A DNA stretch of 64,000 nucleotides from JACKNG01 sp040220855 (lineage in GTDB: Bacteria > Pseudomonadota > Gammaproteobacteria > Ga0077536), in the NCBI GenBank assembly GCA_040220855.1, contig JAVJVZ010000008.1:1-64000 (forward strand), given 5' to 3'. The position numbers and the translations under genes were made by a program. The notes under the pieces were generated by a model. The model saw only the letters and a list, made by a program, of their open reading frames with translations, was not told the DNA's origin and searched no databases. How positions within the stretch are numbered: position 1 is the first letter of the stretch; each line of letters begins with the position of its first letter. Below are positions 47,464 through 54,586 of the stretch, piece by piece.

Positions 47464-47478
47464 GCGGGAATCGTGCCA
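47464..47478 (-). promoter_or_regulatory. Candidate sigma-54 promoter of pqqA
   Basis: Reading leftward the sequence is TGGCACG, ATTC, CCGC: a perfect -24 element, with GG and GC exactly 10 bp apart (GG at 47477-47476, GC at 47465-47464). Only the TT before the -12 GC is replaced by CC. The expected transcript start near 47452 is about 33 nt upstream of the pqqA ATG. The divergently encoded NtrC-like regulator is the natural activator candidate. Confidence 0.6.
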
Positions 47479-47572
47479 GCTTGCTCCGCAGGGTGTAGCG
47501 CACGCAAGTGTTTGATCCACCGCCCCAGCGAGCTGTTTGTTGTTGCGCTGCATCAGCACGATCGGATACTGA

Positions 47573-47591
47573 CAACCAGGCGCCATGGTTG
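47573..47591. promoter_or_regulatory. Candidate upstream activator site for pqqA
   Basis: Inverted repeat CAACCA, 7-nt spacer, TGGTTG, centred about 105 bp upstream of the -24 element, a typical distance for an NtrC-type activator site. It is in the 245-bp gap between pqqA and the sensor kinase, so it could also serve autoregulation of the kinase-regulator operon. Confidence 0.35.
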
Positions 47592-47664
47592 CCTGTAGCC
47601 AGAGCTCGGACTGACGACCAATCGTCGCGCCCTCCCGCGCGCGCCAATCGGCAATAATCGGGGG

Positions 47665-49143
47665 ATGCCGGTTTCCCGACCGCAATCGCTGCGCCGCCTG
47701 CTGCTGCTCCACGAGGTGGCCTTCATGCTGCTGGTGGTCCTCGCCGGGAGTGTCGGCGCCGCCTGGGGCTGGCAATGGCAGCGTTGGTCGGCGGAAGCGA
47801 TAAGGCTCGACTATCTCGCCCACACCGCGCAGGAAATCCGTTCGCTGCTGTTCAAGCAGATTCAGGAAGTCTCGGTCGACGGGCTGCGCGAGGAGCCGGG
47901 CGTGCGCGAACTCAACTCACGCTACGCGCGCACCGGACAGGAGTCGTTCAACGAACTCAGGCGCCAGTCGCGCAACCGGGCCGAAGACTACGCCGTGCAG
48001 AACATGCAGACCGCGTTCAGCCATCTGCAGGCGTCGCTGCGCGAAACCCTGTCCGACCCGTTCGCGCTCAATCGCCTGGTGCGTGCGAAGATCTTCGACC
48101 CGGCCTTCGATCGGCGCTTCGTGGCCGATTTCGAAGCGGCGTTCGAATCCTTCGTCGGTCTCATCGACCAGGAACAGGCGCGCCAGGAAGCGACCATCCG
48201 GCGCTGGACCGAGGTTGCCCCCTACGCGCTGTCGGTGCCGATCCTGGTCGCCTTCGCACTGCTGCTCGTCTCGCGGCGGAGCCTCGTGCGCGGCTTCGTG
48301 GTGCCGATGCAGGACGTCATCGCTGGCACGCGCCTGATCAGCGGGGGCAAGCTCGAGCACGTGCTCGTCGAGCGCGGCGTCAGCGAGGTACGCGATCTCG
48401 CCAGCGGCATCAACCACATGGCGCGCGAGCTGGCGGTGAGTCGTGACGCCATCGTCGCCAACGAGCGCCAGGCCGCGCTGGGCGGGCTGGTGCCGGTGGT
48501 GGCGCACAACATCCGCAATCCGCTTGCCGTGATCCGTGCCAATGCGCAGCTTCTCGATGGTAGTGAGTCGCCGGCCGAGCGCGCCGAGATCCGCCAGGAC
48601 GTCATCGATACCGTCGACCGCCTCGAACGCTGGGTCGCCGCGTTGGTCTCGTACCTGCATCCCTTGCAGCCGCAGCGACGCGTAGTGCCGGCCTGCACGG
48701 TGGTGGAGTCGACGCTCAAGCTGCTCGAGCCGCGCATGCTCGAGTGCGACGTGCGCTGCGAGCGCGCGCCGTGGGACGCGACGGCACTCATCGACGCCGA
48801 TCCGGACCTCCTGGAACAGGCCATCTACGGCCTGCTCAACAATGCCGTCGAGGCTTCGCCGCGCGGCGCGAGCGTCCGCGTCGGGGTCGAACACCGCGAT
48901 GCGCAGGTGCGGCTTACGGTCAGTGACGACGCCGGTGGCATTCCGTTCCGGCCGGAACCGTCCGGGCTCGCGCCCGGTCCCAGTACCAAGCGCTTCGGTA
49001 CCGGGCTCGGCATCCCGGTTGCCTATAAGATATGCGGCACGCACGGGTACACGCTCGAGTTCCACGTTCGCGAGGGTGACGGTACCGATGCCGTGATTCT
49101 TGCCCCAGCCGCCGAGGAGGTCACCGCCGGTGACGCTGACTGA
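47665..49143 (+). CDS. Membrane sensor histidine kinase, NtrB-type output
   Basis: 492 residues. Two membrane helices (about 12-36 and 184-204) bracket a roughly 145-residue helical periplasmic domain. A HAMP-like linker follows, then HisKA with H281 in VVAHNIRNPLAVIRANAQLL (asparagine follows the histidine, as in many NtrB-like kinases) and an HATPase_c domain with an N box at LLNNAVEAS. The regulator gene starts inside its 3' end. Divergent from pqqA. The ligand is unknown; an alcohol or related substrate would fit the context. Confidence 0.9.
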   Translation: MPVSRPQSLRRLLLLHEVAFMLLVVLAGSVGAAWGWQWQRWSAEAIRLDYLAHTAQEIRSLLFKQIQEVSVDGLREEPGVRELNSRYARTGQESFNELRRQSRNRAEDYAVQNMQTAFSHLQASLRETLSDPFALNRLVRAKIFDPAFDRRFVADFEAAFESFVGLIDQEQARQEATIRRWTEVAPYALSVPILVAFALLLVSRRSLVRGFVVPMQDVIAGTRLISGGKLEHVLVERGVSEVRDLASGINHMARELAVSRDAIVANERQAALGGLVPVVAHNIRNPLAVIRANAQLLDGSESPAERAEIRQDVIDTVDRLERWVAALVSYLHPLQPQRRVVPACTVVESTLKLLEPRMLECDVRCERAPWDATALIDADPDLLEQAIYGLLNNAVEASPRGASVRVGVEHRDAQVRLTVSDDAGGIPFRPEPSGLAPGPSTKRFGTGLGIPVAYKICGTHGYTLEFHVREGDGTDAVILAPAAEEVTAGDAD

Positions 49144-50560
49144 CGACGTCGAAGCACTGCACCGCGAGGTTCCAGGTGAGCAGCGCCGGGTGCTCGTCGT
49201 GGACGACGAGCAGCTGTTCGCCAAGGCGGTCGCGCGACGCCTCGAACGTGCGGGGTTCGCCTGTACGCAGGCGCCGACCCTGGCCGCGGCGCGCGCCGTG
49301 CTCGACGAGCTCGAGCCCGACCTGGTGCTGCTCGACATGCGCCTGCCGGACGGCTCCGGCCTCGAATTCCTGCGTGAGCTGCGCGGCGCTTCGGCAATGC
49401 CCGTCATCGTCATGACCGCTTACGGCGAGGTCGAGGACGCGGTGCAGGCGATGAAGTTCGATGCCTCCGATTACCTCAAGAAGCCGCTCGATCTCGACGA
49501 GCTGCTGCTCAATGTCGACAAGGTGTTGCACGCCCGCGAACTCGACCAGCGCCTCGAGTACTCGCGCACGCGCGAGCACACGCGCGGCGGGGCAACGCGC
49601 CTGATCGGCGAATCCGCCGCGCTCGTGGCGGTGCGCGAGCAGGTCGCGCGCATCGCTGCGCTGAGTGGCGGCGAGGGTGCAGCGCCGACGGTGCTGATCA
49701 CCGGTGAGACCGGCACCGGCAAGGACGTGACTGCGCGCCTGCTGCACCAGAATTCGCCGCGTGCCTCGCGGCCGTTCGTGCACGTCGACTGCGCGGCCCT
49801 GCCCAAGGAGCTGTTCGAATCGGAGCTGTTCGGTCACGTCAAGGGTGCTTTCACCCATGCAGTGGCCGAGCGCACCGGCCTCATCGAGGCCGCCGAAGAC
49901 GGCGTCGTATTCCTCGACGAGATCGCCGAGATCCCGCTCGAACTGCAGTCCAAGCTGCTCGCCGTGCTCGAACGGCGCAGCCTGCGCCGGGTCGGCAGCA
50001 GCCACGAGCGGCGGGTCGCCGCCTGGTTCGTCGCCGCGACCAACCGCGACGTCGACGAGATGGTGGCCGCGGGCACCCTGCGTTCGGACCTCTATTTCCG
50101 TCTCAACGTGCTTACGCTGGCACTGCCGCCGTTGCGCGAACGGTATGACGACGCGGTACTGCTGGCCGAGCATTTCCTGCGCGAGACCGGGCGCCGCTAC
50201 GGCTTCGCCACTGCCACGTTGGACGATGCCGCACGCCGCGCCATTCGCGCCTACGAGTGGCCGGGCAACGTACGCGAGCTCGCCCACGTCATCGAGCGCG
50301 CGCTGCTGTTGCGCGGCGGCGGCGTGCTCGACGCCGCGGCGCTGGGACTCGGTGCGGCGCCGTCGGCGACGCCGACGGCGGATCTCGCCGCGCTCGACGA
50401 GATGACGCTCGAGGAGGTCGAGCAGCTGCTCATTCGCCGCGCCCTCGAGCTCAGCGCCGACAACGTCTCCGAGGCGGCTCGCCGTCTCGGTATCACGCGC
50501 ATGGCGATGCGTTACCGCATGCAAAAATACGGCATCACCGCTGCGTCGCGGCAGGACTAG
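49130..50560 (+). CDS. Sigma-54-dependent response regulator (NtrC family)
   Basis: 476 residues from a GTG at 49130 that overlaps the kinase gene. Receiver domain with D69 (LVLLDMRLPDGSG), AAA+ domain with Walker A GETGTGKD (192-199) and Walker B VVFLDEIAEI, and a C-terminal Fis-type helix-turn-helix (NVSEAARRLGITRMAMRYRM). The sigma-54 contact loop reads GAFTHA (239-244) instead of the near-invariant GAFTGA. Partner of the kinase just upstream and the likely activator of pqqA. Confidence 0.92.
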   Translation: MTLTDDVEALHREVPGEQRRVLVVDDEQLFAKAVARRLERAGFACTQAPTLAAARAVLDELEPDLVLLDMRLPDGSGLEFLRELRGASAMPVIVMTAYGEVEDAVQAMKFDASDYLKKPLDLDELLLNVDKVLHARELDQRLEYSRTREHTRGGATRLIGESAALVAVREQVARIAALSGGEGAAPTVLITGETGTGKDVTARLLHQNSPRASRPFVHVDCAALPKELFESELFGHVKGAFTHAVAERTGLIEAAEDGVVFLDEIAEIPLELQSKLLAVLERRSLRRVGSSHERRVAAWFVAATNRDVDEMVAAGTLRSDLYFRLNVLTLALPPLRERYDDAVLLAEHFLRETGRRYGFATATLDDAARRAIRAYEWPGNVRELAHVIERALLLRGGGVLDAAALGLGAAPSATPTADLAALDEMTLEEVEQLLIRRALELSADNVSEAARRLGITRMAMRYRMQKYGITAASRQD

Positions 50561-50674
50561 GACGTCATCGATTGTGCGCGGCCGCGCTCGCTACGCCGTA
50601 GAGCGGTCGCCACCCGCGCCGGTGGGGCCGAGAAGGGCGGCTGGCGGCGTGATCCGTCGTTGTCAGGGTGCGCG

Positions 50675-52000
50675 CTAGTGCAGCTTGAGACGCGGCTTGC
50701 TCGAGCGCGTGAGGATGTCGGCGACCGTGTCGGCGGCGGTGCGCACCCAGCCGAGCACGGCGACCTGGTGCATCTTGTAGAGCGAGAGGTAGGCCCAGCG
50801 CGCCAGGCGGCCCTCGATGGGGAAGCTCGGTTCGCGGCCGAGCAGATTGCCCATCAGGTTGCCGACGGCGCTGTGCTTGGCGAGATTGATCAACGAGCCG
50901 AAGTCGCGGTAGACGTAGGCTTCCAGGGCTTTGCCTTCGCGCAGACGCGCCACTGTGCCTACGAGATGCGTAGCCTGCTGGTGCGCGGCCTGGGCGCGTG
51001 GCGGCACGTTGCGTCCGTCCTCGCCGAGCGGACAGGCGGCGCAGTCGCCGAGTGCGAAGATACGTTCGTCGCGCGTGGTTTGCAGGGTCGGCGCGACGAT
51101 GAGCTGGTTGGCCCGGTTGACTTCCAGTCCACCGAGCCGGCCGAGCACGGCGGGGCCCTTGATGCCTGCGGCCCACACCTTGATTTCAGCCGGGATGAAC
51201 TGCCCGCTCTTCGTCCACAGGCCATCGGCGGTAGCGCGTGTGACGAGCTCGTTGGTGTGTACGACCACGCCGAGCTTTTCGAGCACCGCATGGGTCGAGC
51301 GCGAAACCTTCTCGGGCAACCCCGGCAGGATGCGATCGGAACCCTCGATGAGGTGGATGCGGATGTCGTGCTCGACGTCGATGCGATCGAGGCCGTACTC
51401 GACCAGTGTGCGCAGCGAATGGTGCAGCTCGGCGGCGAGTTCGACGCCGGTGGCACCGGCACCGGCGATCGCGATATGCAGGCGCCCCGGGCGGACCGGC
51501 TCGGCGCCCGCATTGGCCGCGTAGCACGCACGCACGAGGTGCTGGTGGAAGGCATCGGCCTGCTCGCGCCGGTCGAGGAAGAAGCAGTGCTCGGCCACGC
51601 CCTCGATGCCGAAATCGTTGGTGACGCTGCCGATCGCGAGCACCAGCAGGTCGTAGGGCAGGATGCGCTCGGGAATGTACTCGCGGCCATCGGCGTCGTG
51701 TGAGGCGGCGATGGTTATCGTGCGATTCTCACGATCGATCGCTTCGAGCGCGCCAACGCGGAACGAGAAATGGTTCCAGTGGGCCTGTGCGAGGTAGCTC
51801 AGTTCGTCTTCGCTCGAATTGAGGGTGCCGGCCGCGACCTCGTGCAGGAGCGGCTTCCACAAGTGCGAATATGCGCGATCGACGAGTGTGACGTGCAGCT
51901 CGCCTCGCCGTCCGTAACGGCGTCCGAGGCGTGTTGCCAGTTCGAGCCCGCCGGCGCCGCCGCCGACGATGACGACGCGCGATTTGTCACCGAGATCCAT
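50675..52000 (-). CDS. ndh: Type II NADH:quinone dehydrogenase (NDH-2)
   Basis: 441 residues; non-proton-pumping oxidation of NADH at the inner membrane. FAD site VVIVGGGAGGLELATRLGRR, NADH site IAIAGAGATGVELAAEL, second FAD motif IFALGDCAACP, and the quinone-side AQAAHQQATHL. The C-terminal region is amphipathic, for membrane attachment. It stands alone, convergent with the NtrC-like gene. It could reoxidise NADH from the aldehyde oxidoreductase further right. Confidence 0.92.
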   Translation of the reverse strand: MDLGDKSRVVIVGGGAGGLELATRLGRRYGRRGELHVTLVDRAYSHLWKPLLHEVAAGTLNSSEDELSYLAQAHWNHFSFRVGALEAIDRENRTITIAASHDADGREYIPERILPYDLLVLAIGSVTNDFGIEGVAEHCFFLDRREQADAFHQHLVRACYAANAGAEPVRPGRLHIAIAGAGATGVELAAELHHSLRTLVEYGLDRIDVEHDIRIHLIEGSDRILPGLPEKVSRSTHAVLEKLGVVVHTNELVTRATADGLWTKSGQFIPAEIKVWAAGIKGPAVLGRLGGLEVNRANQLIVAPTLQTTRDERIFALGDCAACPLGEDGRNVPPRAQAAHQQATHLVGTVARLREGKALEAYVYRDFGSLINLAKHSAVGNLMGNLLGREPSFPIEGRLARWAYLSLYKMHQVAVLGWVRTAADTVADILTRSSKPRLKLH

Positions 52001-52037
52001 GGTCGTGCCCCGCCCGCGATGGCCGATATCGGACCGC

Positions 52038-52043
52038 TATAAT
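52038..52043 (+). promoter_or_regulatory. TATAAT box in the ndh / DUF1244 divergent gap
   Basis: Perfect -10 hexamer for rightward transcription, 77 bp before the DUF1244 gene; no clear -35. On the minus strand the same site reads TATTAT and could serve ndh, whose start is 38 bp away. Confidence 0.4.
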
Positions 52044-52119
52044 AGCGAGCCGCGCGTGACGGCGTCATGCGGACGCCATACGCATGCGCACAGTCAACCC
52101 TTGATGGAGGCCGACAGCC

Positions 52120-52425
52120 ATGACTGACCAGACCACCCTCGAGATCGAGGCGGCGACCTTCCGCCGCTTGCGCGATTACCTGCGCGAGCATACCGAGGTG
52201 CAGAACATCGACCTCATGAACCTCGCCGGATTCTGCCGTAACTGCCTGTCGAAGTGGTATCGCGCCGAGGCCGAGCAACGCGGTGTCGGCATCGATTACG
52301 AGCAGGCGCGCGAAGTCGTCTACGGCATGCCCTACGCTGAATGGAAGGAGCGCTACCAGGGCGAAGCCTCGGCCGATCAGCAGGCGCAGTTCGCCGAGCG
52401 CATGCGCGACAACCCGCACTCGTGA
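52120..52425 (+). CDS. DUF1244 family protein
   Basis: 101 residues, cytoplasmic. The family core is obvious: FRRLRDYLREHTEVQNIDLM, FCRNCLSKWYRAEAEQRG and YGMPYAEWKERYQ. A small conserved proteobacterial protein of unknown function with two close cysteines (C-R-N-C). Good upstream GATGGAGG. It precedes the MoxY-like kinase by 22 bp and may be co-transcribed with it. Confidence 0.88.
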   Translation: MTDQTTLEIEAATFRRLRDYLREHTEVQNIDLMNLAGFCRNCLSKWYRAEAEQRGVGIDYEQAREVVYGMPYAEWKERYQGEASADQQAQFAERMRDNPHS

Positions 52426-52447
52426 TTCCGGTGGTGCGGCGCCGCTG

Positions 52448-53791
52448 ATGCGCATGGGTCTGCGACTGCGGCTCAACCTGCTGCTGTCGCTGCTGTTCTT
52501 TCTCGCCCTCGCGGTCGCCGTGCTCTACCTGCTCGCCAATACGCGGCGCGCGGTAGTCGACGAACTCAGCGCCTCGACCGAGCTCGCGTCCGAATTGCTG
52601 CGCGGCTTCCGAGACAGCGGCAGTCTCGACGCCGACCCGCGTGCGCTCGAGGCGATCGCCACCCATCTCGGTGCCCACGGCCCGCTGCGCCACCTGCGCA
52701 TCCTGCTCGACGACACGATACCGGTGTCCGCGGGTGGCACCGTGGCCGCGCCGATGCAGGCTCCTACCTGGTTCGCGCGCCTTGTCGCGCCGGACGCCGC
52801 GCGACTGCGCCAGCAGGTCGTGCTCGGCGCGGCGCGTGTGCGCATCGTGGCGGACGCCAGCGCGGAGGTCGACGAAGCGTGGCGCGAAGTACGCACCACG
52901 CTGATCGTGCTGATCGCTGCTTTCGTCGGCGCCAACGTAGTGGCATTCGTGTTTCTCGGTTACGCGCTGACACCGTTGCGGCGCGTTTCAGCGGCACTCG
53001 AAGGTGTCGGGCGTGGGCGTTACGCGACGCGTGTCTCGCTCAGTGGCATCCCCGATATCGACGTCATCGTCGATCGTTTCAACGACATGGCGGCGGCGCT
53101 CGAAGCGAGCGAGCACGACAACACGGTATTGGCGCGGCGTTCGCTCGCCATCCAGGCCGACGAGCGGCGTCGCTTCGCCCACGAGCTGCACGACGAGATG
53201 GGGCAGTCGATTACCGCCATCAAGGCGCTGGCGGTGTCGATTGGCGAGCGTGTGGATGGCGCGCTTGCCGAGCGCGCCGGCACCATTGTCGAGGTGTCGT
53301 CGGAGGTCTATGCGCGCGTGCGCCAGATGATGACGCGCCTGCACCCGGTGATTCTCGACGAACTGGGCCTGGTGGCCGCGCTCGAGCTGATGGTCGATGA
53401 TTGGAACGACCACCACGAGGAGTGTTTCTGCGAGCTGTCCTGCGAGCGTGACCTGCCGTCGCTCGACGACGAGCAGCGCATCGGTATCTATCGCATCGTG
53501 CAGGAGGCGTTGACGAACGTCGCGCGCCATGCCCACGCGAGCAAGGTGCAGGTCGAGCTTCGCGCCGCGCCGGGCAAGGCCGGGGAGTCGACCTTGCTGC
53601 TGTCGATCGCGGACAATGGCGTCGGCTTCACGCCTGCCTCGAGCCGCCCGGGGCTCGGGCTGCGCGGTATGCGCGAACGTGCGCAGGCGCTCGGCGGACG
53701 TTTCCTGCTGGCGAGCGGCGCCGGGCAGGGCACGCGCACCACGGTCGAGCTGCCGCTGGGCAACAGGGACGAGGACGACATTCCACGATGA
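52448..53791 (+). CDS. MoxY/NarX-type sensor histidine kinase
   Basis: 447 residues. The N-terminus (first membrane helix about 8-30, then TRRAVVDELSASTELASELL) resembles the LapD/MoxY N-terminal domain found in the methanol-oxidation sensor MoxY. A second helix (about 150-172) and HAMP follow, then HisKA_3 with the phospho-acceptor in FAHELHDEMGQS and an HATPase_c domain with ADNGVGF. The ATG at 52448 starts the first helix. The stop overlaps the regulator start by four bases. Related systems control PQQ alcohol dehydrogenases, which fits the genes to the right. Confidence 0.9.
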   Translation: MRMGLRLRLNLLLSLLFFLALAVAVLYLLANTRRAVVDELSASTELASELLRGFRDSGSLDADPRALEAIATHLGAHGPLRHLRILLDDTIPVSAGGTVAAPMQAPTWFARLVAPDAARLRQQVVLGAARVRIVADASAEVDEAWREVRTTLIVLIAAFVGANVVAFVFLGYALTPLRRVSAALEGVGRGRYATRVSLSGIPDIDVIVDRFNDMAAALEASEHDNTVLARRSLAIQADERRRFAHELHDEMGQSITAIKALAVSIGERVDGALAERAGTIVEVSSEVYARVRQMMTRLHPVILDELGLVAALELMVDDWNDHHEECFCELSCERDLPSLDDEQRIGIYRIVQEALTNVARHAHASKVQVELRAAPGKAGESTLLLSIADNGVGFTPASSRPGLGLRGMRERAQALGGRFLLASGAGQGTRTTVELPLGNRDEDDIPR

Positions 53792-54429
53792 GTCAACTGA
53801 CACAAATCCTGCTGGTCGACGACCACGCGGTGGTACGAACCGGCTTTCGCACGCTGCTCGAGAACCAGACGGACCTGCGCGTCGTGGCCGAGGCCGACAG
53901 CGGCGAGCAGGCCTGCCGTCTCTACGTCGAGCATGCTCCCGACGTCGTCATCATGGATCTCAGCCTGCCGGGTATCGGCGGCCTCGAGGCCATCCGACGC
54001 ATCGTCACGCGCGAGCCGGCCGCGCGCGTGCTCGCCTTCAGCATGCACGAGGACACCATCTTCGTGGAGCAGGCACTCCAGGCCGGCGCGCGCGGGTACA
54101 TCGGCAAGAGCAGCGCACCGGTCGACCTGGTCGAGGCAGTCCGCCAGATTGCGGGCGGCAACATCTACATCGATGCCGAAATGGCCCAGCGCATCGCTTT
54201 CCAGAAGACCAAGGGCGCGGATTCGCCTTTCCAGAGTCTTTCGACGCGCGAGTTCGAAATCTTCTGTCTCCTCGCGGAGGGGCTCACCGTCAACGAGATT
54301 TCGCCGCGCCTGTCGCTGAGCTACAAGACGGTCGCCAACTACGCCACGCAGATCAAGGCCAAGCTCGAAGTCGGCACGACGGCAGAGCTCGCCCGGCTCG
54401 CCATTCGGCACGGCATTGTCACGGCCTGA
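53788..54429 (+). CDS. LuxR/NarL-family response regulator (MoxX/ErbR-like)
   Basis: 213 residues. Receiver domain with phospho-acceptor D57 (DVVIMDLSLPGIGG) and switch lysine in YIGKSSAPVD; C-terminal LuxR-type helix-turn-helix (FQSLSTREFEIFCLLAEGLT, then NEISPRLSLSYKTVANY). Coupled to the MoxY-like kinase by a four-base overlap. The palindromes at 54451, 54474 and 59234 are plausible binding sites. Confidence 0.92.
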   Translation: MSQLTQILLVDDHAVVRTGFRTLLENQTDLRVVAEADSGEQACRLYVEHAPDVVIMDLSLPGIGGLEAIRRIVTREPAARVLAFSMHEDTIFVEQALQAGARGYIGKSSAPVDLVEAVRQIAGGNIYIDAEMAQRIAFQKTKGADSPFQSLSTREFEIFCLLAEGLTVNEISPRLSLSYKTVANYATQIKAKLEVGTTAELARLAIRHGIVTA

Positions 54430-54450
54430 GTGACCGCGCTGCCGCGGACG

Positions 54451-54465
54451 TGGGAAAAATTCCCA
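54451..54465. promoter_or_regulatory. Palindromic operator, copy 1 (TonB receptor upstream region)
   Basis: TGGGAA-AAA-TTCCCA, a perfect inverted repeat 22 bp after the regulator stop. Same form as the sites at 54474 and 59234. Start-to-start spacing to the next copy is 23 bp, about two helical turns. Confidence 0.6.
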
Positions 54466-54473
54466 TGATCCGC

Positions 54474-54488
54474 TGGGAGTGATTCCCG
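54474..54488. promoter_or_regulatory. Palindromic operator, copy 2 (TonB receptor upstream region)
   Basis: TGGGAG-TGA-TTCCCG, a near-perfect version of the same 15-bp palindrome, 98 bp before the TonB receptor ATG. With copy 1 it forms a tandem pair, the usual arrangement for dimeric LuxR-type regulators. Confidence 0.55.
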
Positions 54489-54586
54489 TATTCGTCCGGA
54501 ATTCAACCCGTTAGCATGCCGCACCCTGCCGGTGCACGAGGCTTCGCCCGGTGCCACGGTTCCAACCTCACGGGAGTCCCTGCCGC

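Noticed and set aside
47465..47479. A degenerate copy (CGGGAATCGTGCCAG) of the GGGAr-ATTCCC palindrome upstream of pqqA.
   Set aside because: The right half matches poorly, and the same bases are better explained by the -24/-12 element on the minus strand.
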